From: an uncultured Dermatophilus sp.
Lineage (GTDB): Bacteria > Actinomycetota > Actinomycetes > Actinomycetales > Dermatophilaceae
Length of the DNA stretch: 10,644 bases
NCBI GenBank assembly: GCA_945876925.1
Contig: CAMCQD010000024.1
Span: 1 to 10,644, forward strand
Direction: 5' to 3'
Shown piece by piece: positions 1-6,152 of this stretch; position 1 is the stretch's first letter; the number at the start of each line of letters is the position of its first letter. The position numbers and the translations under genes are program-made. The notes below the pieces were generated by a model. The model ran no database searches. It had not been told where the DNA came from and worked only from the letters and a program-made list of their open reading frames with translations.

Positions 1-3
1 GGG

Positions 4-99
4 GTAGCGATCGCAGGTATGCCGTTTTCGGGACTCCGTGCACGTTTACCTAGGTGAATGCGCGCGCACCCGCGAAAACGGGATACCTGCGATCGCTAC
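4..99. repeat. 96-bp imperfect palindrome (large cruciform/hairpin)
   Basis: Arms 4-30 and 73-99 are complementary over 27 bp with a single mismatch (21 against 82) and each contains GCGATCGC. A second palindrome, ACCTAGGT (48-55), shares the same centre at 51.5. Between arms and core, several more positions pair (35/68, 37-38/65-66, 40-41/62-63, 43/60, 45-46/57-58), so the whole stretch behaves as one long interrupted hairpin. There is no T-tract on either side, so a simple intrinsic terminator is not indicated. It lies about 70 bp before the recognisable start of a decayed IS110-type transposase. What lies upstream is outside the window. Its function is unknown. Confidence 0.85.
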
Positions 100-167
100 G
101 TCCGGGGAAGCAGGAGTCTCCGGAACGCGAAGTTACGTCCCCTGGGGTGGCGTATTGCCGGGTGCTG

Positions 168-755
168 GTCGTTGCGTTCGTCCGGGACGTGGGCAGGGCT
201 GGGTGCCGTGCCTTTTGCCCTGGGCCTGCACGGCAAGCGTGCCCGCGATAAGCCCGCGTCTCAGGGCGGGGCGCGTCTGCGTGGCCTGGTGCAGCGAACT
301 CGCTGTTCACGGTCTGGTGCTGGTGATCGTGGACCAGCCCGCCTCTATCGTGGGGTGCGGGGTCGGGGTACCCGCGACGCCGCAGCCATCGACGCGTGCC
401 AGCCGGGCTTGGTCATGCGGCGCATCGCTGACCTGCGCCCTTGGGGACGCCGGGATCAGCCCCGGGGATGCCCATACGTCATCGCCGCCGGGAGTACGCC
501 GCGCGCCTTGGGCCGCGCGGGATCCAGTGACGAGACGCTGGCCGGCCTGGAAGCCAGCGCCGGTTTCGATGACGATCTCGCCGGTGAGACCACCCAGGTG
601 AGTAACCCGCTGCGTGGCCTACCCACGCAGATCCGCACCCCGGAACGGGTGATCGGTCCGCCCGGCAGCGCAAGATCGCCCTGGAATTCGTGTCACGGTC
701 CGGCGGGTCCGCCGTGGAGCCGGAAGGCTCCCAGCGGGCGACGCCCCGGGCAGCC
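168..755 (+). pseudogene. Decayed IS110-family transposase (DEDD transposase, N-terminal half, frameshifted)
   Basis: No intact reading frame exists, but pieces in alternating frames line up, in the right order, with the RuvC-like DEDD domain of IS110-family transposases as I remember it. They are VRDVGRAGCRAF (180-215), FALGLHGKRARDKP (214-255), CSELAVHGLVLVIVDQPASI (290-349), PGLVMRRIADLRP (about 403-441), LGDAGISPGDA (440-472), YVIA followed by SSDETLAGLEASAGFDDDLAGET and VSNPLRG (475-about 625), and EFVSRSGGS (about 684-713). That requires at least five frame changes. The usual D-x-x-D pair (TDARDA-like) reads ISPGDA, so one catalytic aspartate appears lost. The C-terminal half with the catalytic serine is not recognisable. 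IS110 elements lack terminal inverted repeats, so the element's ends cannot be placed. This is a non-functional relic that converges on the pilus operon. Family call is from motif memory and is firm for IS110 but not for a subgroup. Confidence 0.8.
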
Positions 756-977
756 TGGGGGTTGGGGGCGCTACCTGCGCGAGCCCGGCGGTCAGCGGTT
801 CACTGTGAGGGCTGGCGGGCTGGGCGGTTCCCGGTGGTCAGGGTTGCCTGCGGGTTCCCGGGACGGGTCTGGCGGGTGGTTCCTGAGCTGGGGGTGGTTC
901 GTCGCAGATCGCGGTTTCTCGGAGTGGTCCTGGCGGGCTGGCTGGTGGTTGATCGCCGCTACGGTCCCGGTGCACGA
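756..977. other. Gene-free G/T-rich spacer
   Basis: I see no supported gene here. The + strand is markedly G- and T-rich between about 785 and 960, with recurring motifs such as GGCGGGCTGG and CTGGCGGG. The long open frames crossing it encode Trp/Gly/Arg-rich or, on the - strand, Pro-rich sequence without a ribosome binding site or recognisable domain. It may be the decayed 3' part of the insertion sequence or simple non-coding filler. Confidence 0.5.
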
Positions 978-1020
978 CAGTGGCCCCGCTACCCGGGGAA
1001 ACCGGGTAGCGGGGCCACTG
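978..1020 (-). terminator. Perfect 19-bp stem-loop ending the pilus operon
   Basis: Arms 978-996 and 1002-1020 are perfectly complementary (19 bp, starting CAGTGGCCCCGCTACCCGG) around the five-base loop GGAAA. It stands 86 bp beyond the stop codon of the last pilus gene. No U-tract follows on either strand, as is common for actinobacterial terminators. It could act from both sides, also stopping any transcription through the decayed transposase. Confidence 0.75.
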
Positions 1021-1063
1021 AGGACGGGCCGCCAGGCGGTCGTGGACGTGCCGTTAGCCTTAG

Positions 1064-1118
1064 GCCTTTTGCCCTGGGCCGCTGTGGCAGTGGGCGGCTG
1101 GGGCTTTAGCCCTGGGCC
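1064..1118. repeat. Imperfect tandem repeat across the 3' end of the second pilin gene
   Basis: CTTTTGCCCTGGGCC (1066-1080) and CTTTAGCCCTGGGCC (1104-1118) differ at one base, and each is followed by similar GTGGC/GGGCG sequence. The second copy contains the pilin stop codon (1106-1108). Read on the - strand the downstream copy encodes TATAAQG-like residues, mirroring the protein's last residues, PATAQG. This suggests a short duplication of the gene's tail, left outside the gene by the stop. GCCTTTTGCCCTGGGCC (1064-1080) recurs exactly at 210-226 inside the decayed transposase. Confidence 0.5.
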
Positions 1119-2947
1119 GTGGCGGGCGTGCCGTCGGGGCCTTCCTGTTCCTCGTCGTCCTTACGGCGGCGCCGCGAGAGCGCCAGGAACAACCAGCCGC
1201 CGCCCAGCAGGCTGGCCGCGATAGCGGCCGCCGTCGCCAGTTCGAATCCGGTGAAGGGCAGCCTGTCCGGCAGCCTGGGCAGGGTGATCGCCGGAGGGTT
1301 GTCCCCGGACGGCGGCGGTGCCTGCGGGCCGGACCCGGCGGTGTTCTTCACCGGCATGCCCAGGGTGGCGTCGGCGGCCTGGGTGCTGCCGTCCATGAGC
1401 AGCCGCACTTCGATGGCCCTGGCCGCGGAGACGTACCCCTTGGGGGTCTTGGTCTCGACGACCCAGTAGCTGTCGGTGACTCCCGCCATGTCGTTCTGGA
1501 AGTCGTTGACGTGCAGGCCCGCGAACTGGGTCATCCCGGCGGCGTTGGTCGATGCCGAGACGGCCAGCGGGTGCTTGCCGCGGGTGGCGTCGTCCCGGGT
1601 GCGGTACAGCGTGAACTGCGCCCCGGACAAGCTGGCTCCGGTCCTGGAGTCGATCTTGTGCAGCTTGAGCGTGCCGAACCGGGTAACCACCGTGTTGGAG
1701 GCGGCCGGCTTGTCCGACCGCTTCGCTGAGCCGGTCGAGTACAGGACGGCCTTGTTGGGCAGGTCGAGTACCCCGGCCGGGACCGAGCGGTTGAGCTGGG
1801 CCTGGGACTGCGAGGTGGCGGCCACGACCGGGGCCGTTCCCGTGCCGCCCGGCTTGACCCTGGCCTGGATCGTCACCTGCACGCGGGCGTTCCGGTCGGC
1901 GATGCGTGCCTTGTCCAGGGCTAGCAGGCCCTGGTCAGTCATCGACACGGCCACCCGGGTGGCGCTGTGCTGCAGCTGGTAGTCGCAGCTGGCTTCCGCC
2001 CCGTCAGTGCAGGCTTGCAGCAGCGAGCCGGCGGCGCCTGCCCCGGTGATGGCCACGGTGACCTTGCCGGCCCAGGTGCCGCCCCGGGACTCCAGGTAGT
2101 CGCTGGCGCGCCGGACCGGGCTGGAGCCGGGGACCGTGCTGGTGGTCAGGTCGTCGATGATCTCGTAGGCGGCCCCGGCGCTCACGCCGACGTAGGTGGC
2201 GCCCTCGGCGCAGCTGCCGTTGGCGTCGAATCCGCTGGCGTCGCGTCCGGTCCCGGTGTCGACGGTGCCGTTGCGTTCGCACCGGCCCCCGAAGCCGCGC
2301 AGCCCGTGGTTGGAGATGCCGCCTTCGAGGACGTAGGTCAGTGCGTATCCGGCGACGGGGGCGTCTTGTCCTTCGATGCCCAGGTTGCCGTCGGCCACCG
2401 ATTTGGTCAGCACCGACTCGGAGGACTTAGGGAACACGTCTACCGAGTAGTCCCAGGTCCCGGTCGATTCGTTGAACAGCGGCACGGACACGAGGACGTC
2501 GTCGGCCGGGTTCCGGCCGGAGCCGCTGGTCACTTCGGTGACCAGGTAGAGGCCCACGTCGAGGTTGCTGATCGTCGCGGTTCCGTCGGCTCCGGTGGGC
2601 TCCGAGGTGACGCTCTCGCCGAGCTGGCTGCGGGCCGCTGACAGGTTGCGCTGGTATTCGGCGGCCTTGCGGCGTCCCTCGGCGGTGCGCAGGTCGACCC
2701 CGAGCACTCGCGTGGCCTTGACGGTGACCCCGGCGATGCCGCGGTGCACGGTGAGTGACCCGGTTTTCCCGGCCGGGATCTCGTCCACGGTGGCGTTCCC
2801 AGCGGCTGGTGCGGTGCGGGCCGTCGTGCCGGCCTTGCCCGGCGTCACCGCCAGGGCCGGGATCCCGGCGCCGGTGATGCTGCCGAGCACGATGGTGCCG
2901 GCGAGCACGACCCCGGTCAGGGCTCGTTTAGAGGTTTGCCGTGTCAT
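1106..2947 (-). CDS. LPXTG pilin with proline-rich stalk (second pilus subunit, candidate base/accessory)
   Basis: A 613-residue surface protein of the SpaA/FimA isopeptide-pilin group. Numbered from the ATG at 2947 it has a signal peptide (1-about 33, ending ALA), a first domain ending in the pilin motif W165...VDVFPK174, a second domain with candidate isopeptide residues K182 and N398, and a CNA-B-like third domain with K431 and N535 and the E-box Y494-WVVETKTPKG-Y505. A 27-residue Pro-rich linker (536-562) leads to LPFTG (563-567), a membrane helix and the basic tail SRRRRK. Four cysteines (223, 246, 313, 321) could form two disulfides in the middle domain. Its first domain lacks about 25 residues that the neighbouring shaft pilin has, including the LTIHK lysine (HR here). 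GTG at 2956 is an alternative start, but ATG 2947 has a perfect Shine-Dalgarno and overlaps the sortase gene by 20 bp. The long stalk suggests a wall-anchored base or accessory subunit. An alternative shaft is also possible because the pilin motif is intact. Confidence 0.88.
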   Translation of the reverse strand: MTRQTSKRALTGVVLAGTIVLGSITGAGIPALAVTPGKAGTTARTAPAAGNATVDEIPAGKTGSLTVHRGIAGVTVKATRVLGVDLRTAEGRRKAAEYQRNLSAARSQLGESVTSEPTGADGTATISNLDVGLYLVTEVTSGSGRNPADDVLVSVPLFNESTGTWDYSVDVFPKSSESVLTKSVADGNLGIEGQDAPVAGYALTYVLEGGISNHGLRGFGGRCERNGTVDTGTGRDASGFDANGSCAEGATYVGVSAGAAYEIIDDLTTSTVPGSSPVRRASDYLESRGGTWAGKVTVAITGAGAAGSLLQACTDGAEASCDYQLQHSATRVAVSMTDQGLLALDKARIADRNARVQVTIQARVKPGGTGTAPVVAATSQSQAQLNRSVPAGVLDLPNKAVLYSTGSAKRSDKPAASNTVVTRFGTLKLHKIDSRTGASLSGAQFTLYRTRDDATRGKHPLAVSASTNAAGMTQFAGLHVNDFQNDMAGVTDSYWVVETKTPKGYVSAARAIEVRLLMDGSTQAADATLGMPVKNTAGSGPQAPPPSGDNPPAITLPRLPDRLPFTGFELATAAAIAASLLGGGWLFLALSRRRRKDDEEQEGPDGTPATAQG

Positions 2948-3941
2948 TGCCGTCACCTCCTTCGGTAGTGGTAGTTGACTCGGCGGGTTTGGCTTGTGCT
3001 GCGGCCTGGCGGCGCTGCTTGCGGCGCCGGCCGGTGATGATCCAGCGGGTGAGCATGCCCAGCAGGATCACCAGCAGGGCGATGGCCGCGATGATCCGGC
3101 CCCACATCCACGGTTGCGGCGTCCAGTCCATGCCGCGTCCCGATTCGCGTTCGGGATCCGTGGCCGGGTTGTAGGCGATCCGTTCGGCCCGCACCAGCAG
3201 CCGGTGGCTGTTGACCGCGTACGGGGTGCAGGTGACGAGCGTGAGGTAGTCCTTGCCGGTGACTGGTTTGATCCCGTCCAGGTCGTCTGGCAGGACCACG
3301 TCGAGCTTGCGGACCTGGTAGGCCAGTGTCTGCCCGTACACGTCCACGTAGAAGACGTCGCCGGTGCGGATGCTGGTCAGGTTGTCGAACAGGGTCGATT
3401 CCGGTAGCGCGCTGTGCCCGGTGAGCACCGCGTGGGTGCTTTTCCCCCCGACTGGCAGGGCGGTTCCGAAGAAGTGCCCCACCCCCCGGGACAGCGACTC
3501 CTCGGTGGTGCCGTGGTAGACCGGCAGGTCCACCCCGATGGTGGGGAGGCGCAGCCTGGCCATGGCGTTGAACTGGTTGAGCTGGGCGAGGTACTCGCGG
3601 TATTCCGGCGACGGATCGCTGGTGTTGCGCGTGTACGGGTCCCGCAGCAGGGCCGGTGAGAGCCGGTCGTTGTAGGCGTGAGCGGCTTCCAGGCCTGCTT
3701 CCAGGGTGGCGGCGCTCGCGCGGCCGACCCGCTGGTCGTACTCCCAGGCGAACTTGTTCTGGTGGTAGTTGTTGTAGTACGTGCCCACCACCGGGTAGAT
3801 CAGCACGATCGCCCCGAGCAGGAGGCTGATCACCGGGATCAGCCGGTGCAGCCGGCGCTGCTTGCCGCGCCGCCGCTTAGCCGGCGCGGGCTGCGGCGCG
3901 TCCCCCGCAGGTGGTCTGGTGAGTTCGAGTGTGGTCGTCAT
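2928..3941 (-). CDS. srtC: Class C (pilus-assembly) sortase
   Basis: A 337-residue transpeptidase that joins pilin subunits by cutting their LPXTG signals and linking them to the pilin-motif lysine of the next subunit, acting outside the membrane. Numbered from ATG 3941 it has a basic N-terminus, a membrane helix (34-56), the lid motif DPYT (101-104) typical of class C enzymes, catalytic H176 in LTGHS, C238 in TLVTC, and R247 in SHRLLVR. A second C-terminal helix (280-304) with a basic tail is also characteristic of pilus sortases. ATG 3950 is in frame, but GGGGAG (3951-3956) touches it directly, whereas it lies 9 nt from ATG 3941, which I prefer. The gene sits between two LPXTG pilin genes and overlaps the downstream one by 20 bp. 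Its own start is separated from the shaft pilin by 81 bp holding a strong hairpin, so it is probably expressed at a lower level than the shaft. Confidence 0.93.
   Translation of the reverse strand: MTTTLELTRPPAGDAPQPAPAKRRRGKQRRLHRLIPVISLLLGAIVLIYPVVGTYYNNYHQNKFAWEYDQRVGRASAATLEAGLEAAHAYNDRLSPALLRDPYTRNTSDPSPEYREYLAQLNQFNAMARLRLPTIGVDLPVYHGTTEESLSRGVGHFFGTALPVGGKSTHAVLTGHSALPESTLFDNLTSIRTGDVFYVDVYGQTLAYQVRKLDVVLPDDLDGIKPVTGKDYLTLVTCTPYAVNSHRLLVRAERIAYNPATDPERESGRGMDWTPQPWMWGRIIAAIALLVILLGMLTRWIITGRRRKQRRQAAAQAKPAESTTTTEGGDGNDTANL
2953..2962 (-). promoter_or_regulatory. Perfect Shine-Dalgarno of the second pilin, inside the sortase gene
   Basis: On the - strand AAGGAGGTGA lies 8 nt (measured from GGAGG) before ATG 2947, within the last codons of the sortase gene. 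It decides the start over GTG 2956, which overlaps the motif itself. Near-perfect anti-16S complementarity suggests strong initiation, coupled to sortase translation. Confidence 0.8.
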
Positions 3942-3971
3942 CGCCGCCATCTCCCCAATAGATGTCGAGCC

Positions 3972-4012
3972 CGCCGGCCCGGGCCGGACGCGTTGCCCGG
4001 CCCGGGCCGGCG
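3972..4012 (-). terminator. 16-bp GC hairpin between shaft pilin and sortase genes (partial terminator or processing site)
   Basis: Arms 3972-3987 and 3997-4012 are perfectly complementary over 16 bp, all G/C, with the nine-base loop ACGCGTTGC. The hairpin begins 10 bp after the shaft pilin stop (4023) and ends 15 bp before the sortase Shine-Dalgarno (3951-3956). There is no U-tract. In such a place it could end part of the transcripts or protect the 3' end of the pilin message, giving much shaft and little sortase. That role is inferred from position. Confidence 0.7.
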
Positions 4013-4022
4013 ATGCTGGCGA

Positions 4023-5723
4023 TCAGGCGTCCGCTTCGGCTTCGTTGTCGCGGCGCGAGCTGACGACGTAGTAGCCCACCCCGCCGGCGCCCAGGACGAG
4101 GCCCAGGACACCGAGCATCCCGACACCGGCCCCACCGGTCAGCGGCAGGGAGTTGGTGATGCTCGTCTTCTGGTTCGGGACCTGGTGCTGCTGGGTGTTG
4201 GCGTTGACCTCGGTGTACTTGCCTGCCTGGGTCACGTAGAACGCGATCGGCTCGGCGTTGAGGTTGTAGCCCTCGGGTGCCTTGGTCTCCAGCAGGCAGT
4301 AGGTCTGCAGCTCTTCCTGCATCTTGCCGTCATAGAAGTTCGACAGCTGGAGGCCGGAGAAGGTAGCCAGGCCGGAAACGGTCGTGATCGGGCCAGCAAT
4401 CTTGTTTTCCGCCTTCACGTCTTCCGTCGTGCACCGAGGCGTGCTCGCGTCGCGCGATTTGGTGCCCTTGTACAGGGTGAACTGGGCGCCATCGAGGGTC
4501 CTATTGGTCTCCTCGGAGTCGACCTTCTTGATCTGGATCGCACCGTACCGCGACTCGACCTCGCCGGTGGGCAGACCCGGCTCCGTAGGCGGAGTCTTGG
4601 GGTCGGTCGGGTCCTCCGGCGGCGAGTCAGGGTTGGTGCCGGGCTGCTGCTCGTACCAGGCCTTGTTCGGAATCAGGCTCGCCTTGTTGGTGATCTTACC
4701 GTCCGTGGTTCCAAGGGCCTCGGCATCGGTCTTGAGAACCTTGGCCTTGATGGTGACCATTACGTCGTTGCTGGAGTGCTGGACGAGCTTTTTGATGCCG
4801 TCCTCGGTGAAGTTGACGCGGATGTGCGCACCGGCCATCTTCGGAGATTTTACCGTCTCTTCCTGCTCGCTCTCCATGACGATCTCGTTGTTGATGTGCA
4901 CGCGGTAGTCGGTGTCGCGCTCCAGGTTGACTGGATTTTCGGAGAGGGCAACCTGGATGCCCTGGAAGGACACGCGCGAGTCGAGGTGGTCGTAGACCGA
5001 GTACATGCCCATCGTGCTGAAGTCCATGCCATCGCCAATGGAGGTCTTGATGGTGTAGGTTACCGAGCTGGCGGTTTCGCTGGCACCGGTGGTGTCGGCG
5101 GTCATGGACCCGGCATCCTTGACGGTCTTCTCGACCTCGTCCTTGGTGTTCTTCGGGTAGGCGTGGACGTCATACATCCACTGGTTAAGGTCGGTCGGGT
5201 TGGTCATCGGCAGGGTGACCAGGAACGGGGCGGCCTTGGTGTAGCCGGCCGGCGCGCTGACTTCCTCGACGTAGTACAGGCCGACGGCAAGGTTCTCGAA
5301 CTTGAGAACGCCACCGTTTTCCGTAGTGCCGGTCTTGATGTCACCAGAGTCGGTCGACAGGGCTCCCTTGACTGTGCGGAGGTCGCCGCGGTACTCCTTA
5401 GCCTTCCTCCAGCCCTCATAGGTGGTCAGGTCGACGCCCTTGACCTTGGTGATCTTGAACTCCACGTTGTCGACCGTCTTCTTGCCGATGAGGGTCTGCG
5501 AGTCGATTTGGGTGCCATTGCTGGCAGCGCCCGGAATGGCGGCGCCCTCGTACTTGTGGATGGTCAGGCGGGCCTTGGCGGCCGGGTTGATGAGCGAGGC
5601 GTTGCTGCTGTTCGCCGGGCCTGGCTCCTCGGCAGTGGCGGCCATCTGGCCCAGAGGCGCGGCGGCGATCGCGGCGAAGGCGACGATCGCGGCGATCGTG
5701 CGGCGGCTGCGAGTAGCGTTCAT
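4023..5723 (-). CDS. Major (shaft) fimbrial pilin, FimA/SpaA type, LPXTG-anchored
   Basis: A 566-residue fimbrial subunit, close in length and layout to the Actinomyces shaft pilins FimA and FimP (about 530-540 residues). It has a signal peptide (1-about 31, ending MAATA), a first domain with LTIHK (53-57), the pilin motif W182-MYDVHAYP-K191 giving the polymerising lysine, and a second domain with candidate isopeptide residues K199 and N346. A Pro-rich hinge (about 364-387) leads to a CNA-B-like third domain with K400 and N524, the E-box Y475-CLLETKAPEG-Y486, the sorting signal LPLTG (526-530), a membrane helix and a short charged tail. C431 and C476 could form a disulfide in the third domain. 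The frame stays open to 6029, but the upstream part lacks a signal peptide and ATG 5723 begins a typical one. It is the first gene of the operon. Its codon usage looks less strictly G/C-ending than that of the ilv genes, which may reflect transfer or high expression. Confidence 0.93.
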   Translation of the reverse strand: MNATRSRRTIAAIVAFAAIAAAPLGQMAATAEEPGPANSSNASLINPAAKARLTIHKYEGAAIPGAASNGTQIDSQTLIGKKTVDNVEFKITKVKGVDLTTYEGWRKAKEYRGDLRTVKGALSTDSGDIKTGTTENGGVLKFENLAVGLYYVEEVSAPAGYTKAAPFLVTLPMTNPTDLNQWMYDVHAYPKNTKDEVEKTVKDAGSMTADTTGASETASSVTYTIKTSIGDGMDFSTMGMYSVYDHLDSRVSFQGIQVALSENPVNLERDTDYRVHINNEIVMESEQEETVKSPKMAGAHIRVNFTEDGIKKLVQHSSNDVMVTIKAKVLKTDAEALGTTDGKITNKASLIPNKAWYEQQPGTNPDSPPEDPTDPKTPPTEPGLPTGEVESRYGAIQIKKVDSEETNRTLDGAQFTLYKGTKSRDASTPRCTTEDVKAENKIAGPITTVSGLATFSGLQLSNFYDGKMQEELQTYCLLETKAPEGYNLNAEPIAFYVTQAGKYTEVNANTQQHQVPNQKTSITNSLPLTGGAGVGMLGVLGLVLGAGGVGYYVVSSRRDNEAEADA

Positions 5724-5802
5724 GGTCTTCTTTCCCCCTAGTGGTGTTTCCCCTGTGCGGTGTGCAGTGCCCTGGGCCTTATCGGCCGCTGCGTACCGCA
5801 CG

Positions 5803-5826
5803 CCGTCCAATACGGACGACCGTCCA
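5803..5826. repeat. Paired CCGTCCA repeats upstream of the shaft pilin
   Basis: CCGTCCA occurs at 5803-5809 and 5820-5826, 17 bp apart, with the inverted element ACGGAC between them (5812-5817). The set lies 80-100 bp before the shaft pilin start. It could be a regulator site, but it is short and unproven. Confidence 0.3.
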
Positions 5827-5854
5827 GAGTTCTTAGGACTTTTTCGGTTTTTCT

Positions 5855-5869
5855 CCGGGAAGTTCCCGG
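5855..5869. promoter_or_regulatory. Perfect odd dyad CCGGGAAGTTCCCGG, possible operator
   Basis: Two 7-bp arms flank a single central G, too tight to fold as an RNA hairpin, which favours a protein-binding site. It lies about 130 bp upstream of the shaft pilin start, next to the only A/T-rich tract of the region (about 5835-5854, A-rich on the - strand). A promoter for the pilus operon may be near, but I cannot place convincing -35 and -10 boxes. Confidence 0.4.
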
Positions 5870-6002
5870 CTGTGAGCGATTTGCCTTGCGGCTCATCCCT
5901 GCTGGTTGCGGGTGTGAGCCGTTCGCGCCGATGGCGGTGGTACCCCGGCACTGACATCGGCGCTGCCCGGCCCGCTTCAGGGGGAGATCTGGGGGCGCGC
6001 TC

Positions 6003-6059
6003 GTGCGCGGGCGCACTGATGTTCCGCATCCCTGCGATCCGCCGGCCGGATGGCCGGCG
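6003..6059. repeat. Two adjacent small hairpins in the divergent region
   Basis: GTGCGC/GCGCAC (6003-6008 and 6011-6016, two-base loop) and CGCCGGCC/GGCCGGCG (6040-6047 and 6052-6059, loop GGAT) are perfect stems. No T-tract follows on either strand. They stand between the pilus and ilv halves of the intergenic region, and the role is unclear. Confidence 0.4.
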
Positions 6060-6152
6060 TTCCTCCTGTCGTGGTCCGTGAGAACCGGTCGCATCCGGAC
6101 CTGGCGGTCCGGGTTGCGCGACACTGACCGATACGGCCGTTCAGGTCATTTG

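Noticed and set aside
58..1224. 388-residue open frame on the + strand
   Set aside because: Only fragments match IS110 transposase, interleaved with fragments in the other two frames. The 3' part is Trp/Gly/Arg-rich, crosses the terminator hairpin and runs into the pilin gene from the opposite strand.
3678..5741. 687-residue open frame antisense to the shaft pilin and part of the sortase
   Set aside because: It mirrors two well-supported genes on the other strand; its composition (Val/Leu/Gly/Asp repeats) is what GC-biased codons give in antisense, with no domain seen.
5724..6029. 102-codon in-frame extension before the shaft pilin start
   Set aside because: No signal peptide at its start, no good ribosome site and low similarity to pilins; the ATG at 5723 starts a normal signal peptide.
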